This document shows, piece by piece, positions 20,931-34,149 of a DNA stretch of 60,000 nucleotides (positions are counted from its first letter, which is position 1; each line of letters begins with the position of its first letter). Both the position numbers and the translations under genes were made by a program. The notes under the pieces were generated by a model that saw only the letters and a list, made by a program, of their open reading frames with translations, made no database searches and was not told where the DNA came from. The DNA comes from Adiantum capillus-veneris (Eukaryota > Streptophyta > Polypodiopsida > Polypodiales > Pteridaceae), in contig CM043967.1 in NCBI GenBank assembly GCA_014529385.2, positions 3,626,001 to 3,686,000 on the forward strand. The letters are read 5' to 3'.

Positions 20931-23900
20931 TTAAGGAGCCTCGTTAAGAACAAAATCATCATCATCATCATCACTAGCAAAAGCTCCACATACATGCATA
21001 TTGACTCCACCCAAATTGCCCTGAAAATTTGCAACCAAAGGAGTAAGATATCTATCACATATATGTCCATCATTATCGATGAGCATACAAGGACATCTTG
21101 TGTGCATGGCACCCTTCAACATAGGTCCTGTTCCTCCACCAATCTCCAACATGGTGCCCATAGGTGGACACAATGCTTCTAAAAAAAGTAACATGTGAGA
21201 TGCACTCCTCTAAAGAACACCCCTTTATCCTCCACTCTTTCCTTGACATCGTGCCCTTTATGACAAAGGCATGTAATGACCAATAATCTCCAAAGAGAGA
21301 TCTTGTTGGAGCACATTTCCCACCTTCATATATAGAAATAAAAACATGTTAGTGCTCAAATGCAATTTAGTGATTCAAAGAGTGCATAAATAAGAAATTG
21401 TAGATCACCTTATTTCCTCTTTCCATATTGAAAGAGGGTTGCATTGCAATTTTATGTAATGCCAATACAAGAAATGTGGTCACCTAAACAAGACAATGAA
21501 AATCATTTGAAATTCTCAACATCTACCTTACATATGTAATGCTCTTGTGTATAATAAAAGGAGAAAATAGTATACCTTGAATGGATGAGTATACTTTGTA
21601 GATGTCATGTATGGCTCCGAGCAATCTAAGATCCATCTCAATCCCACCACTAAGCCTGCACGTGAACTCATTCGCTCCACCAAAGAAATGGATGAAAATG
21701 GGCAAATCACTAATATCCACCCCATGTGGTGTATCCATCATTGTGCTTGCCACCAAAATAGAGCACTTGACATGATCCTTAGACAATACATTCCAAGCAG
21801 GTAAGCCATCAGATCCAATAATGATGTCACCTGAAAGTTATCATAATTTTTATAGGCATACATAAAAGTAGAAACAATAACATTGAGTGGAGGTTTGAAA
21901 GAAACCTCTATGAAGGTCTATCACACTTTAATCCACACTCCAAGCAAATGGTTTAGATTTTTTCATTTTTCCATCCCTTCCCAAGCTCATATAAAACTCA
22001 CGCATCACTGCAAAACCCTCCTTGAAGTTCCCTTCAATGAACTCTTTTCCTAGCACAAGAAAATCATGGTTCCATATTTTTACTTCTTTCAACGAAGTTC
22101 TCTTATCAAATGAATGAAAATTAGCAAGTGGGATGTAGATTGGTGAGCCCTTGCTAGTCGTTTTTGTGGAAATGCTTCCACCAACCAAAGATTTCATGTC
22201 TACCCAAAAAAGAAATTACACATTTGAACATACATTGTAAATAACTAAAAATCAGAAAACACAATATGTAACATATGCATACTCAAAGCATAGATAGATA
22301 CAATAGAACTTAATCATCATCTTTCTAGAATAGTTGGGAACTCACCATTCAAAGAACTTCCTACTTTGCTTGTGGATGGTGGACGGCCACCCTTCTTTCC
22401 AATACTTTGAGCATCTTGATGATTTTTGTCCTTGAGTGCTTCAAATTCCTCATCTACCTTTTTCCTTTGATGTAGAGTCATTTTTTCCATAGACTCGGAA
22501 TCTGATTTACATTCTCCTTTCATATGTTTAAGATATGCCTCTTTCTCATCTTCCAAAAACTCTCCTTTTTTCATGACAAGCCCCAAGGAGAGTGCTTACG
22601 CTCCCAAGCATCCACCAAGATGGCTCCATCAAGTGATCTGTTCTCCCTAAATATGGTCGATGTAAACATACAATACGTGCGCGGAGAGATGATTTTCCAA
22701 GCTTTGCAAATGTCTGGCAAGTATTGTATCTTTTTTGTAACGAAAAGGTGCATCAAAAACCTACAATTGACACCTACCAATCAAGATCTCAACAAGCATC
22801 ACTAAAAGAAGCTTTGATATAAAGCTTAGACAAAGTAAAACATACCTATGGACCAATTGACGTGAAGAGTTCTTCAAATCCACATGCTTACTTGGGGTGG
22901 TTCCTACATTCATCTCTTTTTGGAAGTCATAAAAGAGCACACCTCGGTATCTACTCACAATGTCACTAAAGTATGCTTGCAAGATCACACCCATAGGAAG
23001 CTCTACTTTATTAGTGCCCGTAATACAATCCAAGACTTGTTGCAAAAGTCTAGTGGCGTCTTCTAAAAGTTGATTCATCCATACTTCTTTGGTCAACCAA
23101 GAAATTTATTGATGGTCCCCAAGTGGCATACCATAACTTTGACGAAAATTTTCATCCTGGCCCAGCATTTTTAGCATCCTCAATTTCAGCTCAATTGGAC
23201 ATGAGGCGGACAAAATGGAGTACAACTTTTCAATAGAAATTTTGAATTTCTCATCTTCAAAAGGTAGCTTCCACAATGTTTTAAACCATTCTTTTCCATT
23301 AGCAGGATTAACCACTGAGAGATTCTACAATAAAAACAAGCAAATATTCCAGTAAATTGAGAAACACATTCTTATCAAGTTTAAAACTTCAAAAGTCACC
23401 CGTATCATTTTTCTATTGTAAGTCTTTATCACACTTTTTGGTGCTGCAATAGTTGCTCTCAAATGCTCATCCTTCAGTAAATTTGGAGGTATCTTGTTAC
23501 AAACCAACTCATAATCTTTTTCCACTTTCCCTACAATTAAATAAAAGGCATTAAATTTAACTCACTATAAAGATACACGGACAATAATTCAATGCAAAAC
23601 CAATAAAGCACATTAATTTTTACCCCATAAACCAAACGACCGAGAATTGCTTGAGTAAGATGATACCAAACTCTCTTTCCACTTATAGCCTCTTGTGCTC
23701 TTGTCCTAATAATAGACTTTTTCTCAGCTTCATCAAAATCTTGTGAAAATTGCTTTTTATCAAGCACATAGTGTGTACTGGTATGGAATAAATATTTTTT
23801 CAAATTGGTCTTAACTATGGCTTCTTCATTCATTCTGAAAATAAAGTACAACATCATACTCATAGCAATCAATTTGAAAACCAAGAAGGGAAAGAGAAGG

Positions 23901-24620
23901 ATAACTCACATGTTCAATCTTTGTAGAGTAGCCAGAGTTCATCATTTGGAGAAGGTACTATGAATTGAGCTTGAACTCGTATATGCATTCTTTTGTTGTT
24001 TGGATATATCTCATTTATGCATTGCATCCAAGCCATTGTTCTATGGTTGCCTTTCCAAACGAAGAACATTTTGTTGATGAGATGTGACCACTTTTCATCC
24101 TTCTTGAGCTCCTCTTTAAACTTTTTGTTAACCAAGCTCCAATTTTTATCCCATGTTTCAACAATATTATCATCCACATCTTTTGATGTTCCATCGGACA
24201 TATTAATAGATAAAACGCAACTACCCTTCATAACAAAGTACCCATCATCTTCAAGAACTCGTTTAAGCAAAGAGAGGTCTTGTCTCAGCTCCCTCACCCT
24301 CTCATTGACAATACAACAACACAAAGGAACAAGTAACATCATGTCATGATTCATTGTTATACTCTCTAAAAACTTTAAACCTTGCGGTTTATTTAAGCAC
24401 ATGGAAATAGCATCCTCTGAATCTTCTTCTTTCTCATTGCTCTCAGAAACCGCATCCTTTGTCACTGTGGGATCTTCATCCATCTTTGACTTGACTATCG
24501 GGCTCTATGATCTCCACTTCCTGCTCAATGTCGACATCAACATCTTTGTTTTTGGTTTTTGTTGCTCCTTTGTTTGTTTGAGGTTCTACTTGCGCTCTTT
24601 CTTTTTCCTAATGGACTTGA
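20931..24620 (-). pseudogene. Decayed multi-exon gene with DNA N4/N6-methylase-like C-terminus
   Basis: Minus-strand exon-like blocks have GT-AG borders: about 24620-23910, 23834-23624, 23530-23400, 23324-22846, 22773-22346, 22199-21910, 21830-21576, 21483-21419 and from 21323 to the stop at 20931-20933. The N-terminal part is basic then acidic (KSIRKKKERK; ESNEKEEDSED). The middle is Lys/Glu-rich with KKGGRPPSTSK, AT-hook-like. The C-terminus reads EALCPPMGTMLEIGGGTGPM then CMLIDND. That resembles methyltransferase motif I (D/E-x-F-x-G-x-G) and the acidic end of the next strand. MMDTPHGVDI upstream could be a worn (D/N/S)-P-P-(Y/W) motif IV, giving the class-beta order. In-frame stops (near 23914, 23106 and 21928) and a frameshift near 22585 indicate a pseudogene. 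The methylase idea is inference. Confidence 0.5.
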
Positions 24621-24624
24621 CTGC

Positions 24625-26864
24625 AAACAAGAAAAAAATTAAACCAAATATTAATAGTTCTGCATGTTCTTTGAAATGCATTTTATGATGACCCCGATTT
24701 TCAAGAGAATTTTACCAACAAAACCCTCAAGGAAATGATCATTTTTTGCCAAAGCACTACCATTCCCACAACATTAAAACATTAAAATTCATCAAAACAA
24801 CCAAAGACTTGAGCAAAAGTTCCATTGAGAAAAATTGGTGTTGAATTATGGGTTTTGTTGGCGAAACCCACTAGGGGGGTCATCATATCTAAATTGGGTT
24901 GTCGAAGTCAGAGTCAAAGCCGGAGTCAATCGTCTGGAGTCGGAGTCACCCTTGAGAAATGGAACGTGCCTTGACGTGTCAGGCGTTCAACAACACATTC
25001 AATACTCAATTCAACAATGCAGTCATTACTCAACATGATGCTTCTACAAATTAATGTAGTGATACTCTTGACTGAATCTCTTGCCAACACTCCTTCAAGT
25101 ACTCAAGCATCTCCTTTCTTGGCCCATATTGTCTCTTATTTTGTTGACCCATCCAGCTTCATGATTGGCAACCCCAAGCTCACAATACAATGTCGCCATA
25201 TTATATTGTCTACACTCCCAGTACAGCCTACAGGTCCATAGTCACTAATCCCGAGTTCAAGTGTAGAGCTGGTAAATAGACCAGGTCAGGACCGAGTCAT
25301 TCCTAGAAAGAGCTCAGGAAATCCCGACTGAGAGAGAGAGTTCAAGTGAAAATGCATCGTAATAAACTTGCACCGCTCAGGATGTATCAAAGGAGCTCAA
25401 CTGAGTCTTCAAATATTTCCAGATCCCTATCTGATGTTGATAGTCCACATATTCCTTCACAGCTTCCCTAAAAAGACGTGTACATCAACAATGTGCGTTA
25501 GCACAAGGGGCCTGTGGGAGGCAACACAAAGGGAGGTGGCAATTGAGGGATATTTATAGGCAAGGACCTATAAATATGTAGGTTAGGCGAAGATCAACCA
25601 TACTTTAGCTAGGGGAATTTAGATGAGAGCTAAGAGAGAGCTTGCAGAGGGGACGACTGTGATACTGATTGAGATGTCTTTCTCATTGTGTTTGCCACTC
25701 AGGAGACCTATGATGCCAATCTTCGCTCCCCCATCTCACATAAAACATCACTATGGCGGTCATATAATCCCTTATATCTCATCTCTGATACCTTAAAAGG
25801 AGCCACACTGCTCCTAGATTGGATCAAAACTGATCCTACAGAGACTTGATAAGGTTTCCAAAATGGAAAAGCCAACCCTCCGTGCAGCATAAGCCGTCCC
25901 ACAATCCCCACATCAAACATGAGCAGTTACCTCAATTCTATTGACTCACAAATGTTCATGCCAACTAGAGCTCCTCTTGACAAATTCATCCCTCCAGTCG
26001 TCACATTGGGACTTGCAACAGAGAGGCCAAAAAAAAGCCTAAACACAACCGTATCGTAGAGCTCTGGCTTGCTCATGCCCTCAAGTTTCAACCAATAAGA
26101 GTGTTCCACTCAAACACACATGAAAACTAAGAACCCATCTTTCTATTGCTGCCTCAAGATGTTTGACGAGCTGGTTTTCTTTTTGGCACCCATCCATGTG
26201 GTCTATGTCCTGGTTTGAACTTCAAAAGTGATATGTGCATGAGAAGATATGCCACGTTCCCCAAGTGGTAAATCAAAGCTCGCCATATTGTATTGTCTAT
26301 TAGTTGTGTATTAGTATTGTTAGCTAACCATGGGGTCATAGCACTTACATCTTAACCAACATGTCTAACTCTTCATGCTTTGAGGTGCTAAGTTGATGTC
26401 AAGCTAACTACTTTACTGAATTTGCCACTGATTGCAAGGGAAAGGCTGACTGCAAGGGCTGCAGAGTCAACTGCTCAAAAGATTAGACCTGCATTTTTTG
26501 CACATTTTGCACCCTGCAACCATTCTACGCATTCAGCCATTCAATCATTCTCGACATTTTTCACCCTACAGCCATTCTACGCATTTTGCACCTTGCACAT
26601 TTTGCTTGCATTTGGAGATCCCTCAATAGGGTTTCGCTGGTGGCAAAACCCACACGACATGGCAAGGCAAAAATGGAATTGCACACAGCACGGCTGGAAT
26701 CTCGAACTGGAAATAAAAATTTCTTGGCCTTCAGAAGGGTTTTGCCAACGAAATCCATTTGAAGGCCTCCTGTTTTATCTTCTGCTCCTCTTTTGCAAAG
26801 CCCTCAAAAGGGTTTCGCCAGCAAAACCCATTGGGCAAGGCAAAGCAGTGCTTGTATGTGTTTG

Positions 26865-26913
<49 letters not shown>

Positions 26914-27240
26914 TCTTAAGAGATTGCTAATTTCATTGGAACAATCCCTAGTGACATGAAACAATATTATAACGCGTGTCATGAGTGTAGGGAGAGAATC
27001 AAGTGCACTCATTTAAAGCCCAACTCTTAAATGATGAACCGAGATGTTTATCATTTGATTCCAATTCAATAGAATGGGAGTTTCATGCAAAACTCTATTG
27101 AGCATAGTTGAGTGACAATCTGTTGAGCACAATTGAGTAGAGTGGGAGTTTCTTGCAAAAAAATGAATAGTGTTGTGATTAGAAATTAAAGGAAGACAAA
27201 ACAAGTAGAGTTTACTACACAAAATGGGGTCGTTGAGGTC
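24625..27240. other. Non-coding interval with four copies of a palindromic module
   Basis: No coding is recognised. The module GGGTTTTGCTGGCGAAACCC, or its reverse complement, appears at 24850-24869, 26629-26651, 26737-26756 and 26810-26829 with few changes. Flanks near 26629 and 26810 share CCCTCAA-AGGG. The copy at 26737 lies inside an inverted repeat GGCCTTCA/TGAAGGCC. Short direct repeats (CCATTCTACGCATT, CATTTTGCAC) fill 26485-26605. Confidence 0.6.
26868..26909. repeat. (GA)n microsatellite
   Basis: About 21 GA units, close to the last palindromic module. Confidence 0.99.
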
Positions 27241-27249
27241 TCTAAGCAA

Positions 27250-29400
27250 GAGTTGTTAGTAGTATTTGGGTTTAGAGAAGATAGTATTCGGCTTCAACAG
27301 ATCTTTGGAGTCGAAGCAGATGGCTTGTCGTTTGAAATGCCAATGACTAAACGAGGAGACATCAAGATGTTTCAACTTGATAGCCAATTTGGAAGAACTT
27401 TTGTGGTGCATGGTAGTCTGACAAGCAGAATCACCTTAAAAGAAGAGTCTTTTGTGCAGACAAGTGCATTAAGTAGTCATACTTCAAGTTTTAGTGTGAT
27501 AAACATGCTCAAAACCTCCCTAAACAAAATTCTCTTAAAATAAGTGTCTCATTGGTGACAAAGATACAACAAGTTACAGAACTCCCAAAAAGATATGATG
27601 GGAACATATTGTTTGAGTTGCATTTCAACGTAACAAGAAATGCAATCCTTATGTCCAAGAAATGCAAACTATCAAGATTGGGAATTTCAAAGTAGAGGAT
27701 ACACAAGCACAAACACTATATTGGAGCCTTCTAAATAAGGTGATGAAAAATGAAGGATACAACAAACCTGAATTCAAAGGGTTCATGGCTGATAAAGCTC
27801 AAGCAAATTGGCGTGCAATAAGGATTGTATACAATGGAGGCTCGGACAAAGTTATGGCAAGCAAATAAAGGTCTTGTTTGTTTCATTGGGAGAGTTTTGC
27901 AACAACATACAAAAAGTTGTATACCCCCTCATAGCCAAGAGGAGTTTAAGCATAGGTGTAGACAATGGAGGGAAGCTCCATCTAAAGAAGCAGCTAAGAT
28001 AGAGCTTGTGAAACTACAATCATGGCTAAGAAACGGGCATGCAGGCAAGACAATGATCTCTATGCTTGAAACATGGTTCATGTGGTGGCATGCAAGAGTG
28101 GCCCATTGGGGAGAATACATGATGTAGGTATATTTTTTATATTTTTTCTTGTTTGCTGTATAAGTTCTTTCACTAGTTAATTTCATTGTGTGCAAAAGGC
28201 CATGGAGAGTGATGATAGGCATATGGTTCCAGGGAAAACTTGGCAGAGTCGGTCCATGGTAGCTGGCTAACTTCAAATGATGGCGTTAAATATGTCTCCT
28301 TGTATACTGCTTGTCAAGGAGATATGACCACTATTCTCTTGCAACAATCAAGGTATGACTCATTTTTGAAAGGTGGACACAAAAAGTGTGGTCCAAGACT
28401 GCAAAAAATGAAAAATAGGAGAGATTCAATGTCTTTGGTGCCACTAGCAATGAGAAATGTTATCGATCTAACCAATGAGGCTAACGTGGAGCTAAATATA
28501 CCCTAGAGGAGAGTATCTATTGATGGTGATGCGCGGACAATAGGAAGAAATCATCGAGGCACACTTGAAACACATATTAAGGAAGGTGACTCCCACCATC
28601 TAGAACATGAGTATGTCACACAACACGTGCGACAAACTAGGCAAAAACAAGAAGAGCATAAACAGGTTCATGAAATAGTTGAACCTAACATTCATCCTAG
28701 TAGGTGGGCAATACGTAGGACCAATCCTGCAAGTAAGATGTCAAGGCTACTCCATGATAAGAGAAAAAAATGTAATAACCTAATTGACCAAAAGGGAAGA
28801 TGAGGATTAGTGGTTGTACCTGCTCCATGCTTTCAAGGGGTGGTACAAATAACATCACAAGTTGAGAAGAAACAGCTTGTGTGGTTTTGTGGAGATAATA
28901 TTGACCACACCACAACTCCAAAAAATATTGTGACTGAAAGACCTACAAGTCGACCTGTTGTCTGGCTGCAGCTGGTACATGCTTGGATCTTGGGGAAAAG
29001 GTTGCACTATGGAATGCACGCTTTGATTTGCAAAATTGTAGTAGTGATGCGTCTGTGGAGACAACAAGTATCCCACATGTGCAAATGGAGGGGACAAGCA
29101 CTCAATTTAATGATGCAGATATTCGCTCCCTACAACATGATGGAAAGAAAGTGATTATCTATAGATCCATTACTAAGGATATGGAGACACAGATCCGAAG
29201 AGCAATTGAGATGGTTGGAGCAAAAAGAATGAAGAATCGTATAATGTGGTGATTTCTACATTTCCCTCTTGCACATGTGAGGACTTTCAAATGCGGATAC
29301 GTGGGGGCAAAAGATACATGGCCTACAACTCTATTTTGTTTTTGTCAAATATATAAAACTTGATATGAATCAGCAAAAGTTTGCCCACCAAGCTGCATTA
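27250..29400 (+). pseudogene. Remnant of a MULE/FAR1-type transposase-like gene with SWIM motif
   Basis: Several broken frames read in order. First comes MLVVFGFREDSIRLQQIF (27253). Then FKGFMADKAQANWRAIRIVY (near 27775), which resembles the 'GFM.D.A.ANW.AVR.V' block of plant MULE-like proteins. Then HTKSCIPPHSQEEFKH, TWFMWWHARVAHWGEYMM (near 28070) and AESVHGSWL. Near 29265 CTCEDFQMRIRGGKRYM fits the start of a SWIM zinc finger (C-x-C-x-n-C-x-H), whose Cys-His end appears lost by a frameshift. Stops and frame changes show it is inactive. Family assignment is from motif recall only. Confidence 0.5.
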
Positions 29401-30425
29401 ACAAAGAGAGAGCTTCATCAAGGTGAGTAGAGAAATGCCAGTGATATGGATCTCCTTAGTATATTTTTGTATGGATCGCAGCTTGTTTTTGTTTAGAGAA
29501 AAGTTTTTTTCCTCTCGCACATATAGTGACAATTATGAAATTCTATACACTTTTTGGTCTAAGTATATTTTGCCATCAAGTTGTAGTTTCATTTTCCATT
29601 GAAGAAAATCTTATTCTCTCTTGCAAATATGGTGGAAATGATGAAATCAAACTGTATACAATTGACGGCTTTTATAAGTACATGTTTGTATCAAGTTGTC
29701 TTTTTCTTTTTTAATATAGTCATACAATCAAATTATAATTTTTTGTGGATCAAAATCTAAAGTAGTGATCATCTAGCTCACTGTTTTTTGATGCCTCTCT
29801 TCTAATTATTTTGATGTTTAATGGTTAATTATTTGATTATTTTTTGAGTATTGTAGTAAGCAGCTATAGAAAACCTAAGAATATCTTCACATGGCACATT
29901 TCTTTTACATTGTTGGTTATTAGGACAAGAGTTATGGAAGATTTCAACACTTCTTGCATTTTATTTCAAACCCTTACATATTGAGCAGTGTTAAATCCTT
30001 AAATGTACAACTCTTATCTCCAGCGTGTAGTTTCCAAGAGAAATATCTTTTGGAATTCTTTTAATCACTTCGTATATCTCTTTTGACTTTTTCGTATCGC
30101 TCATAGATTTTGCTCGTATAATGGTGACCCCCCAATTGAGGTTATGGCCATGGAAAGGGTTGTGGAGTAAACCCCTCACATACAACTTCCTATAATTGCG
30201 TAGAAAACAAGTAGAGAAGTTTAAAAGATGTTTAAAAGTAAGATCTTGAGCAAAGAAGTGGTTTGGAGGATTGGTTGTATTACATTGTTTGATGCCTCAT
30301 TAGAGTCGCAAGCTTTTCTACAACGTCAATGTATACCCATATTGCCCCAAATAAAAAAACCATGTTCTTTGCCAAAATAAAAAACCGTACTCACCCTTGA
30401 GTGGATTCCTTTGCTCACATTATGC
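29400..30425. other. A/T-rich interval without recognisable features
   Basis: Only short chance ORFs are seen, with no repeat or motif that could be named. Confidence 0.6.
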
Positions 30426-30429
30426 ACTA

Positions 30430-30650
30430 TGGCAACCATTCGGCTTCGCTCCCACTTCCTTCAATGCGAGACAAGGCATTGGGGCAATGGAGAAGAGTCA
30501 CATAAATTATGCACACTATGCTCACTGCAAGTTCGAGACTCTAAGTACCACATGATACTAAAGTGCTCAACTTTTGCTCACATTTGAACTTGCTTTCCTC
30601 ACATTTTCAGCCATGATGCAGGCCTCTACACTTTCCTATCCGAGCCATAG
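30430..30650 (+). pseudogene. LINE ORF2 C-terminal fragment with CCHC knuckle
   Basis: It reads MATIRLRSHFLQCETRHWGN, then CTLCSLQVRDSKYHMILKC. That is a complete C-x2-C-x8-H-x4-C knuckle as in the C-terminus of L1-like ORF2. It lies directly upstream of the ORF1 fragment of LINE copy 2 and is probably a separate truncated copy. Confidence 0.6.
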
Positions 30651-31002
30651 TGAGTCACGAGTGTCAAGGACACCAACAATGTGGACAAGGAAGTGAAACG
30701 CCTCTATGCATGTATTGGAGTTATGGAGCCAAAACCCATCAGACTATGGCAAGAAAGGAGGAGATGATGAGGGAACCTTCAAGGAACGAGCTCTAATCAT
30801 TCGTTTCTCTAAAATAGAGGAGAGGAAGGACTTCCTAAAAAAGAGACCTATAGTAAAGCAAAGAGTGATTTTTTGGGAAATGATCTTACATTGTCTCAAC
30901 TATCACACATGAAAGAATGAATGCTAGAGATCTTAGCTGTCAAAGACAAGGGAAAACTCGCCTTCCGTAGTGATAGTACTTGACAAACACATGGCATGAC
31001 GG

Positions 31003-31945
31003 TGGAGAGGGGTAATGGGTAACACACTCAACACAAAAAGATTGTCTCTCTATAGCCCATAGCGTACACAACGCCCCAATCCACTAGAGTTCACCTTCGA
31101 AACTCTCGACACACTGGCAGGCCAAGCCTGCACACACATCGACGCGTAAACACGCACACACTCAGCTATCCACGCATTTCACTGCTCATTTCAAGCCACA
31201 CACCACTGCCGCACACGAAACACTCTCTCTCTTCCATTCCGCACCAAAAAGGGGCCCAAGGGGCACACTTATCCGCACCCCCACTGCACACACAAGCAAA
31301 AGAAGTAGAGAAGGGGGGGTAGGGGAAACGACGCAAGAGAAACACCATAGAAGCTTCACCACTACTCAAACACTCTTTACAACTCATTTACATCAAACGG
31401 TGCACCCACATGGTCATCGGACAAGAAAACGCACACTTGGGGCTTTGCAGGCACACACCTGTGCACAAATAAAGCCAACCCAAGAACTCACACCCACACT
31501 CTATCTTGGCTCTCTGTAGGCTCACCGGCTCCAAGCCTTGGCAAGAAGCCTACAATGCAAAAAAGCATGAAAAATGGCTCAATTTTGACTTTTATAGGGG
31601 TGCTCCTTTCAATTTGGGCATTTGGGCTTTGATTGGTCCACCTTGCAACCACATTTAGCTACTTTGGAGGGGGTAACCGCCTTTGCTCCATCTGCTCACT
31701 TGCTCTCTTCTTTTGCACTTGGGAGGGGGTGCACTAGCGATGTCCCTAGTGTCCCTTGGAATTTTTTATTCATTTCCACCTTTGCTCTTTTGACCACCTC
31801 TTTTGACCCTTTTTTGTCTGGCCCTTTGCTTTCTTGGCTGCCCTTGGACTCACCCTTTCTCTCTATCATTCCCTTTTGGTCCTTCTGCTCCCTTTGCCCG
31901 GCCTTCAACTTTTGACGGCTTTGCCTGGCCACCTCTCTTGCTTTT

Positions 31946-32034
<89 letters not shown>

Positions 32035-32141
32035 CCATGGGACTCACCTCCACCTCCCAGCCCCAAGCCTTCCATATTGGCCTTTACACTTTGTCTTGCA
32101 CCTGCTAGCACCCACTGCTTGGCATAGAGCACTTTCTCGCA
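31003..32141 (-). repeat. 3' LTR (long form) of the gag-only element
   Basis: On the plus strand it starts TGGAGAGGGGTAATGGG and ends GCACTTTCTCGCA. It includes about 750 bp (31200-31948) absent from the partner LTR, and an 83-bp (CT)n tract. The shared parts (CACAAAAAGA, TCTCTATAGCCCA, ACACTCAGCTATCCACGCAT, CATCCCATGGGACTCACCTC) define the pair. Confidence 0.75.
31949..32031. repeat. (CT)n microsatellite in the 3' LTR
   Basis: About 41 CT units, homologous in position to 34370-34412 in the partner LTR. Confidence 0.99.
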
Positions 32142-33128
32142 TAGACCAACTTTTGCCGCACCATCATTGCCCACCCCCTAGTGGACATTTATGTTCAACC
32201 ACACACATGCTTATTGAACATAAAAACTGCACACTCCAAACAAGATCTCTGTACACCACAAACCACCTAGCATATGTACAAAAACTGCCTCTTTCTTCCC
32301 ACCACATTTGCTCATTTGGGTTGCCCAACCCCCTGCTGTACCTGTCATCTTCCGCCTGGGTCAAACACCTGTCATTGATCACTTCCATCCAACTGCAGTA
32401 GCTTTGTATAGTGCCACACCAAGGCACATAACCAACCACACACAAAAACTGCCAGCAGCATATCTCTACCACTCCAAGCACTCATCGGCCACTTGCGACA
32501 TTACATCTCTAAACACACCAAATAGAGCACCATCCTGCTCAATCAACACTCCTAACATGTATGACCCTCCCTTCCATCCATGTAAAGTGAGATCCTCTCT
32601 CAACAAATCCTGTACTTGCTCAACAGCCCACTGCACAACTACTTTTATCAACATCCCTTTCACCCACCACTCATAAAGCTCCTTAGAAAGCTTGGGCACC
32701 TCCTCGGAATCCGCGTCACCTGTCATAGAGTGCACTTGTTGTATAGGAAAATATTATACCTTTGGCTCCATACTACCCTTCTCATCTGCCATGCACTCAA
32801 TTCCAACATTATCGAGCTCTTCATCGTCAACCGGCCCTTCAAGGTTTATCATCACCACCTCTTCCGCTTCATCATGCTCTACCACCATAGGCAAGGCTTC
32901 CCTATCTTTTTTGGCAAAACTTTGCACCTGTTGCACCACCAAAGCACTTTACACCACCACTTTCACCAACATGGCCATTAGCATGGCACCACACATCAGT
33001 TTTACCTGCTTCGCATCACCTGTAGGCGTCGACTGCTCCACTCGGTTTTTATCAAGCATCTCGACTCGCACTTTATGATGCACCTCGCACACATTCACTG
33101 CTTCACCACTCACATGCAAGAGGTCATA
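32142..33128 (-). pseudogene. Acidic coding remnant downstream of gag in the gag-only element
   Basis: Minus-strand frames carry an acidic protein with a module present twice: GMLIKVVVQWAVEQVQDLL (about 32600-32660) and MLVKVVVQSA with QQVQSFAKK (about 32910-32980). Glu/Asp-rich stretches lie between them (EHDEAEEVVMINLEGPVDDE). Frames change, so it is not intact. I do not recognise the domain. Confidence 0.45.
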
Positions 33129-34110
33129 CTAATCATACCTGGATTGAGACGACTCAATCTCCCAACTCGTGTCTGTATCCATAGAGCAGCTGTCACTTGA
33201 CTCAATCTCTTCCTCAATCTCAAGCTCTGGAATCTCCTCTAGCTGCACTCCTTTGACCTCGTCTGCAAACCGCACTCTTTGGTCTTTACCACACTTCAAT
33301 GGAGCTTCTACAATAGCACTTGAGATTGGCAGCACATCCTTTGTCCACTCTAGAACCACCTGCACTTTGTCCACAATTGGAGCCGCTCTAGCCAGCATTC
33401 TTGGCATAGGAACCACCCTGTCTCTCTATAGCCAAAGAACCTTGGCTCTTCTTGCACATGCACTTCTCTTTGCACCACCTGTGGCTCGACTGCCACCGCT
33501 TCACACTGCCTTATCATCACCACGCTTGGCAAACCCCGTCTTGGTTTGTGCTTGTTCAAAATCTTTTTGGTCCGCCCTTTTGCTAGAGCTACCGCTTCTT
33601 CGTATGATACCGGTCCATCTATCTCAACCTTGTCATGCACTTTTTCATGCAGATAACTCATGAATTTTCTCCAATTTTAAAAACCGACATTTTTTGCAGC
33701 AGTTACCTTGATCAATTTCCCCCAAACTCCCACTTGAACGCTTGAAAATTGCCTTCCAAGCTTTGCTTCAAACCGTCAAGCTTTCTCTTTACCTCGCTCA
33801 GCTGCGTATCTGCTGCATATTTTCTTTGAAAAGCCGACTCTAGGGCTTCAAAATCTGCCTTTTCTTCATCACACAGGCCATCAAACCATAGACTCGCTTT
33901 ACCACGAACCAGGAGTGGGAACACTTGTATCGCACCTTCTTCTCTCAATAGACCACTCTCCAACATGAACAAACCGTAATCTTGGAGCCAGGTTTCTGCA
34001 TTTTTGACCCCATTGAAAATGGAAAAACTGGACCACGCCATCTCTAGCAGCACCTGCTCTTCAAAGGCCGCACCTTTGGCATCACCAAAATCACCGCTTC
34101 GACATTAACT
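33129..34110 (-). pseudogene. Gag of the gag-only element
   Basis: Minus-strand frame pieces at 34053-33712, 33661-33350 and 33416-33129. The first reads FNGVKNAETWLQDYGLFMLE, then VRGKASLWFDGL and FEALESAFQRKYAAD. This is the retrotransposon-gag pattern (W-L near the start, 'A..W...L', 'F...F...Y'). Two frameshifts and an in-frame TAA (near 34110) break it. The C-terminal piece is acidic (EIPELEIEEEIESSDS) and has no CCHC zinc knuckle. Confidence 0.7.
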
Positions 34111-34149
34111 AGGAGCATCAAACCGCTTCTTCGTGGGGGCACCGGAAGA

